In this document: piece after piece, positions 48,590 through 57,933 of the stretch
Layout of the letters: every line of letters begins with the position of its first letter
Numbering within the stretch: the stretch's first letter is position 1
DNA from: Aneurinibacillus sp.
GTDB lineage: Bacteria > Bacillota > UBA5301 > DYFA01
DNA length: 64,000 nucleotides
NCBI GenBank assembly: GCA_020725425.1
Contig: DYFA01000004.1
Location: 1-64,000, forward strand
Direction: 5' to 3'
Made by a program: the position numbers and the translations under genes
Notes under the pieces: generated by a model
Databases searched by the model: none
What the model was told of the DNA's origin: nothing
What the model saw: only the letters and a program-made list of their open reading frames with translations

Positions 48590-51500
48590 TCAAGCCTCCT
48601 CCCTTGCCTGGTCCATGATCCGCCGCCCGGCGTCGCAGAGGGGCACGTAGCCGCACCGCCGGCAGGTGTCGCCCGGGGCCGGACTCCGCCCGCCCGTCTC
48701 GCTCTCCCGGGAGAGCCGGGCCGCCTCCCTCAGGGCCTTGTCCCGGGCGGTCGGCGAGACGTCCGCTTCGATGGTCAACCCGGGTGCGAGAAAGACGTAG
48801 GCGGCCGAAACCACCGGCTGCCGCCAGGCGGCCTCGACCGCCAGCGCATACAGCGGGAGCTGCAGCCAGTAGTAACCGACGGCCTCCTCCCGGGCGAGCT
48901 CTGCGGAGACGAAATTCGTCTTGAAGTCCAAGAGTCTGAGCCCCCCAGGGGTCTTGTCCACCCGGTCCACCGCTCCATGCAGCAGGAGGCCCGGCGCCAG
49001 GCGAACGAAGAAGGGCGCTTCCGCCTGGAGGATCAGGCCTTGCTGCACGGCGGCGAACTCCTCTGCCGCCACGTACTTGGCCAGGAGCGGCCGAAGCCGC
49101 TCCGCCGCCCCTTCCCGCTCCTCCGCCCGGAGCCCGGTTTCCGCCAACGCCTCCCCCAGCAGGAAGTCCAGCTCAGCCGGGTCCCGCAGCCGGGCGATCA
49201 CCCGGTGGACCACGCTGCCGCGCACGTCCGGCGGCAGAGGCTCTCCTCCGGTGGCGCCGCGCCAAGCGTCTTCGCTCCCCGGACCCTCCCACCCGCGGGC
49301 CGGCGGGGTGCCCAGCCGGTACTGGAGGTGGTAGCGTCGGGGACAAGCGGCGTAGCACATGAGTTCCGAGACGGTGGTCACGGCGACCGCCCGGCCGGGC
49401 CAGGCTACCGGATGAATCAGCGGCAGGAAAGCAGGTGCCTCCGGCGGCGGGCTCTCCGCCAGCCACCGGTTGGGAAGGGGCAGGTCGTCCGGCTCAGGCA
49501 GGGAAGTGGCGGCCGGCGCAGTGACCGACCGCTCCACCGTCACCGTACCCTCCGGAAGATCGAGTTCGTCCAAGGCCCCCAGAATCCACTGGAGCCAGGA
49601 TTCGCCCTGGCGGCCCGTTCCGCCGGTAATGCCCGTGAGGAGCAGATGATCCCTGGCCCGCGTCACGGCCACGTACAGAAGACGGACCAGCTCGGTCCGG
49701 GCCTCCCGGGCGTCGTGCTCGGCCGGTCCCGGATACAGGCCAAGGTTCCGGTCGTACCGCCAACCTTCCTTCTCCTTCCGGAAGGGACGGGCGAGGTCTG
49801 CCACCGCCACTACGGGAAACTCCAGCCCCTTGGAGGCATGGACAGTCAGAAGCTTGACTGTGTCGCCCCCCTCGTTTTCGAGCGGGGCCTCCTCCTCATC
49901 GCTCTTCCGGGTAAGGCGGTCAAAGCGGGCCAGAAAATCCGGAAGCCCTCCCTGGCCGGCGGCCGCCACCTCTCCCGCCATCTGCCGGAGCTTCCGCACG
50001 TTGGCGGCCTTTTGCGGCCCGCCCGCCGAGGCCAGCAGCGTCGCCTCGTAACCGGTCTCGGCGAGCAGCCGGTCGACGAGCTCCGTGACCGCCAGCCGCG
50101 ACCGCAGCCGCCGCCCTTCCCTCACGATGCGCGCCGCCCGCTTCACCTGCTCGCCGGTCTCCGGGTCCACCCCCGCGAGATCCGCTTCGCCGGCGCGGCG
50201 CAGGCCCTCGTCGAGGCTGCCGTGGAGCTGGACGAGAAGCAGAAGAACGTCGTCGGGCAGGCCGAAGAGGGGGGAGCGGAGGGCAGCCGCCAGCGCCAGA
50301 CCGTCCGCCGGGTCGTCGAGCGCCCGCAGGAGGGAGATGAGGTCTCGCACCTCCTGCTTTTTGTAGAACCCGATGCCGCCCAGGACGTAGTAGGGCACCC
50401 CCTGCTCCGCCAGGGCTGCTTCGAAAGCCTTGAGTCTGCCCCGCGTCCGGAAGAGGATGGCACAGTCGCCGTACCGAACCGGCCGGCGCCGCTCCGGCTC
50501 ATCCGCAGAGGGCCGCTCCCAAACGAGCTCCTCGCCTCCCTCCACCATGGCCTTCAGCCGGGCCGCCAAGAGTCGGGCTTCCTTCAGCGCAGCCTGGCCC
50601 ACTGTCTCGCCGTCCGCCTGCTCCGCCAAGAGAACCTCGACCGCCGGGCAGGACCCGGGAACCTGGCGGGCAGGCTCGAGGGGCTGGAAAGCCGCCCCCA
50701 TGAGTCGGGTGAAGAAGGCGTTCACGAAGGCGACCAGCGCCGGCTGGGTGCGGAAGTTCTCCGCCAAGGGAACCACGCCGCCCTGCCCCCGGGCCAGTCT
50801 CGCCCGCCACTCCTCGAACAGCGTCACGTCGGCGTGGCGAAAGCGATAGATGGACTGCTTGGGATCGCCCACCAGGAAGAGCCGATCACTAGGGTTTTCG
50901 CCGGCCAGAAGATGGACGATCTGGCTCTGCAAAGCGTCCGTGTCCTGGAACTCGTCCACCAAGAGGTAGCGGCAGCGGCTTCGCAGGCGGTCCCGAACGA
51001 GCGGCTGGCCCGTCAAGAGGTCCCTCACCTTGAGTTGAAGATCCTCAAAGTCCAGCGCCGCCACTCCCTTCTCCGCGGCATACGCCTCGTCCACCGCTCG
51101 GAGCAGCCGGAACAGGAGCCAGACGCTCTCCCCCGCCCCCTCCTCCAGAGTCCGGCGGGTGCTCGCCTCCACCTGGTCCCAAGTCCGGCCGCTGGCCCGA
51201 ACCGCTCGATACAGGCGTGTGAGGTCGGCTGCGAGCCCCTCCAAGCCCTGCTCGACCGCCAAGCGGCGGGCTGCGTCGTCCGCCTCCAGGGCCGCCAGAA
51301 CGGCCGTCCGGGCGGCCCGCTCCAGTCGCTCCGCGGCCTCGAACTCATCAAGGACCGTGAATTCGGGATCAACCCCCGCTTCGATGGGGAACTCCCGCAG
51401 CAGCCCGGCGCAAAAGGCATGGATGGTCTGGACGCGGCTCCCGGCCATTTCCTCGATCAGCCGGAGCCATTTTCCTCTCAGGTCCGGCGCCTGGGCTGCC

Positions 51501-51760
51501 TCGGCCTCCTCCCAGAGCTTGGCCCGAATCCGGTCGAGCATCTCCCGGGCGGCCTTGGTGGTGAAGGTGATGGCGATGACGTTGGCCGGCGAGGCCACTG
51601 CGCCCCCCTCCCGCCGGGGGTCGATCAGGTTCAGATACCTCTCCACCAGCACCGTGGTCTTTCCCGAACCGGCGCCGGCGGTTATCACATAGCTGCGGAA
51701 GACGTCGGTGGCGGCCAGACGCCGGGCCTCCTCCTGAACCCTCTGCCGTGCGCGAGTCAC
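48590..51760 (-). CDS. addA: AddA-type helicase-nuclease (UvrD/RecB family)
   Basis: Helicase-nuclease subunit for double-strand-break processing, 1056 residues. Walker A is GAGSGKTTV, with the superfamily 1 motifs AIVHLLAGE/RLFLVGDPKQSIYRFR and LLTVHASKGLEFPVV. The C-terminal nuclease has HGAVDRVD and LLDFKTN. It also has a Cys set (ACPRRY, then CRRCGYVPLC, spacing Cx2Cx5C) like the iron staple normally described for AddB. GTG 51760 overlaps the addB stop. Confidence 0.93.
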   Translation of the reverse strand: MTRARQRVQEEARRLAATDVFRSYVITAGAGSGKTTVLVERYLNLIDPRREGGAVASPANVIAITFTTKAAREMLDRIRAKLWEEAEAAQAPDLRGKWLRLIEEMAGSRVQTIHAFCAGLLREFPIEAGVDPEFTVLDEFEAAERLERAARTAVLAALEADDAARRLAVEQGLEGLAADLTRLYRAVRASGRTWDQVEASTRRTLEEGAGESVWLLFRLLRAVDEAYAAEKGVAALDFEDLQLKVRDLLTGQPLVRDRLRSRCRYLLVDEFQDTDALQSQIVHLLAGENPSDRLFLVGDPKQSIYRFRHADVTLFEEWRARLARGQGGVVPLAENFRTQPALVAFVNAFFTRLMGAAFQPLEPARQVPGSCPAVEVLLAEQADGETVGQAALKEARLLAARLKAMVEGGEELVWERPSADEPERRRPVRYGDCAILFRTRGRLKAFEAALAEQGVPYYVLGGIGFYKKQEVRDLISLLRALDDPADGLALAAALRSPLFGLPDDVLLLLVQLHGSLDEGLRRAGEADLAGVDPETGEQVKRAARIVREGRRLRSRLAVTELVDRLLAETGYEATLLASAGGPQKAANVRKLRQMAGEVAAAGQGGLPDFLARFDRLTRKSDEEEAPLENEGGDTVKLLTVHASKGLEFPVVAVADLARPFRKEKEGWRYDRNLGLYPGPAEHDAREARTELVRLLYVAVTRARDHLLLTGITGGTGRQGESWLQWILGALDELDLPEGTVTVERSVTAPAATSLPEPDDLPLPNRWLAESPPPEAPAFLPLIHPVAWPGRAVAVTTVSELMCYAACPRRYHLQYRLGTPPARGWEGPGSEDAWRGATGGEPLPPDVRGSVVHRVIARLRDPAELDFLLGEALAETGLRAEEREGAAERLRPLLAKYVAAEEFAAVQQGLILQAEAPFFVRLAPGLLLHGAVDRVDKTPGGLRLLDFKTNFVSAELAREEAVGYYWLQLPLYALAVEAAWRQPVVSAAYVFLAPGLTIEADVSPTARDKALREAARLSRESETGGRSPAPGDTCRRCGYVPLCDAGRRIMDQAREEA

Positions 51761-54700
51761 GGTTCATCCTCCTCCCCGACGCTCCGTTCGTCAATCCGGC
51801 AGGCCGTCCGATAGCGGCAGGGCCAGCACTCGTCGGGGTTCGCAGCCGGGGGGAACGAGCCCTTTCTGATCCGACGCGCCACCGACGCCGCCGAGGCCGC
51901 CGTCTCCGTGAGCAGGGCCTCCCAGCGCTCTGCGGCGAAGAGTCCCGCCCGGCGGCGGTTGAAGCGCACGAGCTCGGCAGCCTCGTCCCGGTGCCAGAGA
52001 CCCTCCTTGGCCTTGCACTCCGTCGGCTTGACCTGGTAGTAGGCGGCCCCGGCCGGACGCAAGTGCGGGAGGAGAAGCTGCTTCACGGCCAACAGGTAGA
52101 GGCGGAGTTGGAGGCTGCGGCCCGCTTCCTCTTCACTCCACCCCGGGATCTTTCCGGTCTTGTAATCGTACACGACGAACCGCCCCTCGCGGTCGACGTC
52201 CACCCGGTCCACCTTTCCCGCCACCGTCACCTCCTCGCCACCGGCGCGCAGGCGAAGCGGCTCCAGCGTCGAGGCCGGATCCAGCGCTCGGCCTGGCGCC
52301 AAGCCGAAGCCCCACTCCAAGTGGCGGGGGCGGAAGCCGGTCGCCCGGTAGCAGTCGGCGTCCCGGGCGAGCGCGGCCAAGAGCTGGGCGACGATGGCCT
52401 CCCGGCGGGCTTCCCAGAAGGCCTGGTGGGGGACGAGATCCCTCACCGGCGAGCGGCTGAGCGCCTCCTCGACCAGGGCGCGGACCGCCGCCTCTCTGAC
52501 CGGTTCAGCCCAAGTCAGGCACTGCTCCCCGCCCTCGCGGTAGTACCGGCAAAGCAGCTCGTGGATGAGGTTGCCGTGCTCGAGGGGGGTGAAGTCCTCC
52601 GCGGCCTCTTCGATCGCCGGCGCCAAGAGTTCCCGCTGCAGGAAATACCGGAAGGGGCAGCGATTGTAGTCCCAAAACCGCCCGGCGCTCCAGGCGAAGT
52701 CCGGTCCCCGGGCGATAGCGAGGTTGTCCAGGGCGGCGGAGTTCTCCACCTGTCCCGCCCACCGATGGGACCCCCCTTGTTCGCGGTGGGCAACGGCAGT
52801 TGCCGCGTACCGGACGTGGGACCAGGTCTCGGGCACGGCCGCCCGCAGGAACGAGGCCGCCTGGAAGACCAGCGGCTCCTCGACAGCCGCTGCCGATTCG
52901 ATGTAGCAGGCGCGCAGTCCCCGCCAGACCCGGCCAGCCAGCTCTCGGAAGTTGGTCACCTCAAGCCACCCGCCGGACACGTCCAGCGGCGAGGGAGAGG
53001 CGCGCTCTTCCAAGCGCCCCGCCTCTGCCCGGCAGAAGTCGGTTAAGAGCGGCGAGGCGAGCTGCGCCTGGCCCCTTTCGTCCGCTTCGGCATAGCTCAA
53101 GTGGAGGTGGTCCGTCGCCCGGCTCACCCCCACCCGGAAGATCAACCGGTCGCGCTCGGCCGCCTCCCGGACGGTCTCCAGCCGCAGGCCCTGCGCCTTC
53201 AGCGCCTCCCGGACGCTCTCGGGCAGAAGCCAGTCCTCGCGCCGGCTACGGGGAAGCGCTCCGTCCACCAGCCCGGTAAAGAAGGCGTGGCGGAAGGTAA
53301 GCCCGCGAGCCTGGGTGGCAGTCATCAGCGCCACGCCCCCCGGAGCCGCCGCCTCCACCCGGAAGGAGGCCTCGCTCAGCGCCGCCTGGAGAACGCTCAG
53401 GAATTCGAGGAGGGTCAACTCCCCGGCTTCCGGGAGCAGGTCCCCCGCCCGGGCGAGTTCGCCCAAAGTCTGACGAAAGGCCCCCAGAGCGGTCCAGTCC
53501 CTCACCCGGAGTTCTTCCGGGACCGCGGGAGAGAGGGCGGCGGCTTCCAGCCCCACGCGGCCGAGCAGCTCCTCCAAGGCCTGCAGATGAGCGGCCAAGG
53601 GCGCCCGCCGAGGGAGGGTGGCCAAGGGGTCCAGGATGGTCGGCAGCAAGGCGATGGCTCGGCGCAGCCCGTCGAGGCGCCGGCGGATTGCGGCCTCGTT
53701 TCCTGCCGTCTCCTCGCCGGCGGTCGCCGCCAGCAGCCGTTCTTCCCGGGCCAGGGCCGCCTGGAGCCGTCGCTCCCACTGCGGACGGGTAAGAGTCAAG
53801 CCGCGTTCGCGGAAGGCTCGCCGCAGGGCGACCAGTTCCTCCTCCCCTCCCGGCAGGTAGGCCGACCGGACCAGCCGCAGGAGGTCAAACCGCCCCTCGA
53901 GTGCGAGGGCGGTCTCGAGACAGAGGAGGATCGCTCGGACGAGAGGGGTGTCCGCAAGCGGGGCTTCCCCGCCGAGGTCAGTCGGTACGCCCTCCTCCGC
54001 CAGAACCGCGGCGAAGAGCGCAACGGTGGAACGGCTGCCAGCCGTCAGGACGGCGATCTCCGCCGGAGCCACGCCTTCCTGGAGGATCAACCGCTTGACT
54101 TCCTTGGCTACAAGGCGGGCCTCCTGTTCGGGGCTGGAAGCCCGGGCGAGGGTGATCCGCCCCGCCAGCTCACCGGTTGATTCTGCCGGCCCGAGCGGGA
54201 CCACGCTGCACCAGGCCGCCCGGCCTTGCGCTTCCTGGATAATGTCCGCCTGGACGGGGGTCAAGTCGAAGAAGCCTTCGACGAGCAGGGTGTCGCCGGC
54301 GAGCAGCGCCGGGTTCTCCCTGAGCGCCTGGAGAGCGAGCAACTGCAGTTCTTCCTTGTCTGCCAGCGCCCGCGAGGATAGGAATTCTTGATAACAACCA
54401 TAAAGGTGAGCGATGTCCCGGACCGCAGACGCCTTCGCCTCCTCGACCCCGGCCGCCGCCAGAGCGGCGGGCGTCACCCCGGCCAGCTTGAGCTCCCCGA
54501 CCAAGCGGCTCAGTCCCGAAGCCAGGCCTTCGCAGGAGGCGAGCGCGGAAAAATGGGTCAGCCTCCCCGCCGCCGCCTCCCGCTCCACCAGGTGGCGCAG
54601 GATGAAGCGGCGAAGAGCGTCGGACAGCGCTTCGCGCCGGATTCCCGCGACGGTAAGAAGATGAAGGACAAACTGATAGAACGAAAGGATGTTGAGCCGC

Positions 54701-54849
54701 CGGGCCCCGGCCACCCCGTCGGCGGCCAGGACCCTTTCCCGGGCCAAAGCCTGCAACCGGTGGGTGGGCAGGACATAAAAGACCTTCTCCTCACGGCCCT
54801 CCCGGACCGCGGCCGCTACCTGCGCGACGTGGCTCTGGTCCAGGCCCAC
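51757..54849 (-). CDS. addB: AddB-type subunit with Fe-S nuclease domain, no Walker A
   Basis: Partner of AddA, 1030 residues, somewhat short for AddB. It begins FYVLPTHRLQALARERVL, that is, just after where AddB proteins usually have an N-terminal GxxGxGK(T/S) loop. GTG 54849 has AAGGAGG at good spacing and the upstream gene stops 10 bases before, so the shortened N-terminus looks real. The C-terminal nuclease has an iron-staple Cys set (NRCPFRYF, then CWPCRYRTAC, Cx2Cx5C), DRVDVDREGRFVVYDYKTGK for catalysis, and LQLRLYLLAVKQ. Confidence 0.9.
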   Translation of the reverse strand: MGLDQSHVAQVAAAVREGREEKVFYVLPTHRLQALARERVLAADGVAGARRLNILSFYQFVLHLLTVAGIRREALSDALRRFILRHLVEREAAAGRLTHFSALASCEGLASGLSRLVGELKLAGVTPAALAAAGVEEAKASAVRDIAHLYGCYQEFLSSRALADKEELQLLALQALRENPALLAGDTLLVEGFFDLTPVQADIIQEAQGRAAWCSVVPLGPAESTGELAGRITLARASSPEQEARLVAKEVKRLILQEGVAPAEIAVLTAGSRSTVALFAAVLAEEGVPTDLGGEAPLADTPLVRAILLCLETALALEGRFDLLRLVRSAYLPGGEEELVALRRAFRERGLTLTRPQWERRLQAALAREERLLAATAGEETAGNEAAIRRRLDGLRRAIALLPTILDPLATLPRRAPLAAHLQALEELLGRVGLEAAALSPAVPEELRVRDWTALGAFRQTLGELARAGDLLPEAGELTLLEFLSVLQAALSEASFRVEAAAPGGVALMTATQARGLTFRHAFFTGLVDGALPRSRREDWLLPESVREALKAQGLRLETVREAAERDRLIFRVGVSRATDHLHLSYAEADERGQAQLASPLLTDFCRAEAGRLEERASPSPLDVSGGWLEVTNFRELAGRVWRGLRACYIESAAAVEEPLVFQAASFLRAAVPETWSHVRYAATAVAHREQGGSHRWAGQVENSAALDNLAIARGPDFAWSAGRFWDYNRCPFRYFLQRELLAPAIEEAAEDFTPLEHGNLIHELLCRYYREGGEQCLTWAEPVREAAVRALVEEALSRSPVRDLVPHQAFWEARREAIVAQLLAALARDADCYRATGFRPRHLEWGFGLAPGRALDPASTLEPLRLRAGGEEVTVAGKVDRVDVDREGRFVVYDYKTGKIPGWSEEEAGRSLQLRLYLLAVKQLLLPHLRPAGAAYYQVKPTECKAKEGLWHRDEAAELVRFNRRRAGLFAAERWEALLTETAASAASVARRIRKGSFPPAANPDECWPCRYRTACRIDERSVGEEDEP

Positions 54850-54861
54850 TACCGCCCCTCC

Positions 54862-55851
54862 TTACCGCTGACCCAGGTAGAGGCTGCGCCCCAAGACCCC
54901 GTCGTACGGCGACCAAAGGCCCGCTATCCGGCCCCCGCCCTCGCCTGGACTTGCCCCCGCCGCCACCTGCTGGTACTGCTTCACCCGCCCGGAGAGGAGG
55001 TCGGCGTAGTGGAGCGCGGCCGCCTCGACCGTCTGGGGAAGGACCGGCGCTCCCCACTCCAACTCGCCGTGGTGGGTCAAGAGGAGGTGCTCCAGCTCCA
55101 GAACCACCTCGGGTGCGACCACCTCCGGCCCCAGCGCCGCCGCCCGTTCCCGGACCATGGCGCAACCCAAGACCGTATGCCCCAGCAGCTTCCCCTCGTC
55201 GGTCAGATCGATCAGCGGCCGGTAGCGGTACTCCCGCACCTTGCCGATGTCGTGGAGGAGCGCCCCGGTCAAGGCCAGGTCGCGGTTGAGCCCGCCTTCT
55301 GCCTCGGGAGCGAAACGGGCGACCGCCTCCACCAGCTCCGCCACCTCCAGGCTGTGTTCGAGGAGTCCCCCGAGGTAGTTGTGGTGGACGCGCTTGGCGG
55401 CCGGGGCTTCGCTGTACGCTCGGCGGAACTGCGGATCGCCAAAGAAGGCGGTGAGCAGGGCCCTAAGCCCTGGGTGGCGGACGGAGGCAATCAGGGCGTC
55501 GAGCCGCTCCTCCATCGCCTGCCGGTCCCGCGGCGTCACCGCCAAGAATTCCCCCAGGTCAATCTCGCTCTCAGTCAGGCGCCGAAGAGAAGTGAGGCGC
55601 AGTTGCCGGACCTCCCGGTACTCCTCGACCACGCCGGTCACCTGGATCACGTCCCCGACCTCGCAGCCGTTGGCCAGTTCCTCCGCGTTCTCCCAGGCCC
55701 GTCCCTCGATCTGGCCCGTCCGGTCGACCAGGACCAGCGCCAGGTAGCGCCCCTTCGCCTGGTCACGGAAGGGCACGAGCCTTTTTTCCGCTACCATGAG
55801 CGCCGTGTCCACGGGTTCGTTCACCCGGAAGTTGGAGATGAAGACCTTCAT
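54862..55851 (-). CDS. YhaM-like 3'-5' exoribonuclease (OB fold plus HD domain)
   Basis: A 329-residue protein with an N-terminal OB-fold (ALVLVDRTGQIEGRAWENAE; VTGVVEEYREVRQLRL) and an HD phosphohydrolase domain (HHNYLGGLLEHSLEV; ALLHDIGKVREY; HTVLGC; LTHHGELEWG). YhaM/CBF1 enzymes degrade RNA or single-stranded DNA from the 3' end. First gene of the run yhaM-addB-addA-rmuC, all within 15 bases of each other, which fits a repair and recombination operon. Confidence 0.9.
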   Translation of the reverse strand: MKVFISNFRVNEPVDTALMVAEKRLVPFRDQAKGRYLALVLVDRTGQIEGRAWENAEELANGCEVGDVIQVTGVVEEYREVRQLRLTSLRRLTESEIDLGEFLAVTPRDRQAMEERLDALIASVRHPGLRALLTAFFGDPQFRRAYSEAPAAKRVHHNYLGGLLEHSLEVAELVEAVARFAPEAEGGLNRDLALTGALLHDIGKVREYRYRPLIDLTDEGKLLGHTVLGCAMVRERAAALGPEVVAPEVVLELEHLLLTHHGELEWGAPVLPQTVEAAALHYADLLSGRVKQYQQVAAGASPGEGGGRIAGLWSPYDGVLGRSLYLGQR

Positions 55852-55863
55852 GGCCCGGCTCCT

Positions 55864-56559
55864 TCACTTACCTGCGCCTTTGACCGGCGGAGCCGCACCC
55901 CTGGCCCGGTCGCGAGCCCGGATGACCTCCCGGCTGTACATGAAACCCCAGAACATGAGGGTGAGGCCGAGCAGTTCCGCCAGGTAGAAGTGTTCCGAGA
56001 AGCCATAGCGGGCCCCCAGCCCGGCGATCGCAATGAGGCCGGTTCCCGCGGCGATCAGCAGGTTCCAGGCGGTCCCCGCCTTGACCCAGGAGTAAATCGC
56101 CCCGCCGAACAGGGCCAGGCTCCCAGGGCCGGAGAGCAGCGGCGACAGCCGCCGGACGGACGGATCCATGGCAAACCCGCCCACCACGATGCCTGGCTCG
56201 AAGCGCGCTACGTCCACCGGGGCGTTCAGCGCCCGGACCAGCATGTAAAGGGTCATCAGGATGGTATAGGCCAGAAAGGCGTGGCCGATTCTCTTGTTGT
56301 ACAACAGGTAGACCGTTCCCGCCCCCAGGAAAGCCACCAGCGACGCCGACCCGACGTAATAGAGCCGGTACATCAGCGGGTTCCACGGGCGCAACATCGT
56401 ATAGAACTCGGGGAAGGCGGACAAGCCGAAGAGGATGAGCCCGATGGTCCAGACCAGTTGGTGGGGCCGGCGCCGTTCCAGGTACTGCTGCCCCACGAAG
56501 AAGGCGAAGACGAAGGCCAAGACCGTGGTGACCAACGGGTAAAGCGTGCGGATGGGCAC
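55864..56559 (-). CDS. polytopic membrane protein, unknown function
   Basis: A 231-residue protein with about seven hydrophobic segments (LYPLVTTVLAFVFAFFVG; LVWTIGLILFGLSAF; HAFLAYTILMTLYMLV; AWNLLIAAGTGLIAIAG; LAELLGLTLMFWGFMY) and a basic C-terminus. No family recognised. GTG 56559 has GAGAGGGGG 8 bases upstream, but that site is part of a terminator-like hairpin (56562-56590). Its stop is 12 bases before the yhaM-like start. Confidence 0.75.
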   Translation of the reverse strand: MPIRTLYPLVTTVLAFVFAFFVGQQYLERRRPHQLVWTIGLILFGLSAFPEFYTMLRPWNPLMYRLYYVGSASLVAFLGAGTVYLLYNKRIGHAFLAYTILMTLYMLVRALNAPVDVARFEPGIVVGGFAMDPSVRRLSPLLSGPGSLALFGGAIYSWVKAGTAWNLLIAAGTGLIAIAGLGARYGFSEHFYLAELLGLTLMFWGFMYSREVIRARDRARGAAPPVKGAGK

Positions 56560-56561
56560 AG

Positions 56562-56590
56562 AAAAACCCCCTCTCTCCGTAGGAGAGGGG
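56562..56590 (-). terminator. terminator-like hairpin overlapping a ribosome binding site
   Basis: Minus strand CCCCTCTC pairs with GAGAGGGG around a 7-base loop and is followed by G and five U. It ends 3 bases before GTG 56559, so the 3' arm is also the Shine-Dalgarno of the membrane-protein gene. It could stop read-through from upstream, or hide the site. Confidence 0.7.
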
Positions 56591-56591
56591 T

Positions 56592-56874
56592 TCAACAGGG
56601 GCCGGAGGGTTTCCTCCAGAGCTCCAGCGCTCCACAGAGTTCCCGCATGAAGGACTCGACGTCGGTGACGATGCCCATGGTCTGGAAGGAGCCTCGGTCC
56701 GCCAGCTTGGTGACTACGGCCGGGTAGCGGCCCGTCTTCCCTGATCGAGCCGGCCGGGACATAAGGGATGCCCCGCCGGGTGAGAGTGCACATGGTGTTG
56801 ATCGGCACTGCCGCCGAAGACGCACTGCACGTAGCCCGCCTCCTCGTCCACCACCAGCCCGCAGTCGGGGCCAG
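56592..56874 (-). pseudogene. frameshifted remnant of a small conserved protein
   Basis: Three minus-strand frames hold consecutive protein-like pieces: TGPDCGLVVDEEAGYVQCVF (down to about 56815), then VPINTMCTLTRRGIPYVPAG (to about 56740), then RYPAVVTKLADRGSFQTMGI and VTDVESFMRELCGALELW to the stop at 56592. Two single-base shifts would join them to a protein of about 95 residues. No start codon or family identified. It lies directly after the methyltransferase stop. Confidence 0.55.
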
Positions 56875-57885
56875 TCAGGAGAGCGGCTGTAAGGCGCAGT
56901 AAAACAGGCGCTCCGTCACCCGGCCCGACCCGGCGGCCGAGGCCGCCCCGTGCTCCAGCTCGAAGCACTCCGGGCGCCCCCGGGTCTTGAGGAGGTCCCA
57001 GATGGTCCGATTGGGGATGACCCCTTCGCTCGAGTAGCTCAAGAAGAGGTGGCGGCACCGGGCCCTGGCGATCAGGTCCGCCAGCGCCCGGGTGGCCCGC
57101 TCGGCCTCAGCCCAGTCATCCAGCGGGGCCAGTGACGGCGCCAGGCGCCCCTGCCCGGCCGCCCCGCCGCTTCCTCCCCGCGCCACTTCGTCCAGCAACG
57201 CCAGCCGGTCGGCCTCCGGCTCCTGTCCCAGCGGAGGATCGAGATAGACCACCTCCGCCTCCACCTCGCGGATCAGTTGCCGCGCGTCCCGGTTGAACAC
57301 GGCGTTATCCCGGTAATTCCCCAGGCGCGGCAGGCGCAGCGGCAGCCGTCCCCCCTTTTGCCGGCTGTCTGTCGCCCGGTCCACCGCCTGGAGGAGCGCA
57401 GCCACGAGGACCCTCTCTTCCTGCTCTGTCAGCCGCCCTCCCGCCCGCAGCTCCCCGATGGCCGTGCGGCAGGCCTGGACCTTTCCGGCCAGCTCGGGCC
57501 CGAGCAAGGGGGTGCTGCGGCGGGCGAGCGGACCCGGCCTGGCCGGCAGAGCCGCCAGATAGGTCGCGATCTGCCGGAGCTTGCCCTTGTCCACGTTGCC
57601 GGCGTGGGAGAGGAGGAAGGCGCAGTTGGTGAGGTAGCTGGAATAGCGCAGGTCGTTGGCGATCACCCGGGCGCCGGCCTCGGCGAAATGGACCGCCACC
57701 GTCCCGCTGCCGGCAAACAGATCGGCGATCGACGTCAGGGGGTGGGCCTTGGCCCGCACCACGCGGTCGAGGAAGGAGAGCAGCCCAGCCTTATTGCCGG
57801 GGTAGGAGCGCTCCGAAGGGGTGAAGTCGTCGGCTTCGGGCGCGGCGCACCCAAGGTAGATCAGTTTCAGTTCGTCCGGCGGGCG
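56875..57885 (-). CDS. D12-class-like DNA methyltransferase with altered catalytic motif
   Basis: A 336-residue AdoMet-dependent methyltransferase from GTG 57885, which has AAGGAGG 8 bases upstream; the frame is open to 57906. AdoMet motif DLFAGSGTVAVHFAEAGARV and an early SYPGNKAG stretch match D12/Dam-type adenine methyltransferases. The catalytic DPPY reads DPPL (216-219, YLDPPLGQE). No restriction endonuclease is adjacent, so it is an orphan. Either a diverged adenine methyltransferase or an enzyme no longer active on DNA. It follows the glycosylase-like gene by 48 bases. Confidence 0.8.
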   Translation of the reverse strand, partial: RPPDELKLIYLGCAAPEADDFTPSERSYPGNKAGLLSFLDRVVRAKAHPLTSIADLFAGSGTVAVHFAEAGARVIANDLRYSSYLTNCAFLLSHAGNVDKGKLRQIATYLAALPARPGPLARRSTPLLGPELAGKVQACRTAIGELRAGGRLTEQEERVLVAALLQAVDRATDSRQKGGRLPLRLPRLGNYRDNAVFNRDARQLIREVEAEVVYLDPPLGQEPEADRLALLDEVARGGSGGAAGQGRLAPSLAPLDDWAEAERATRALADLIARARCRHLFLSYSSEGVIPNRTIWDLLKTRGRPECFELEHGAASAAGSGRVTERLFYCALQPLS

Positions 57886-57933
57886 CACCGTCCGCGCCTC
57901 CTTCACTGTGCCGGGGATGCCGGCCGGGGTGGC

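Noticed and set aside
48977-51814. Plus-strand open frame of 945 codons
   Set aside because: Exactly antisense to addA, whose helicase and nuclease motifs are complete. Shadow frame.
54388-56727. Plus-strand open frame of 779 codons
   Set aside because: Antisense to addB, the yhaM-like gene and the membrane-protein gene, all with clear motifs. Shadow frame.
56592-56874. Second selenoprotein or programmed frameshift
   Set aside because: The breaks are shifts between three frames rather than an in-frame UGA, and no slippery site or Cys/Sec motif is visible. Simple decay or sequence error is likelier.
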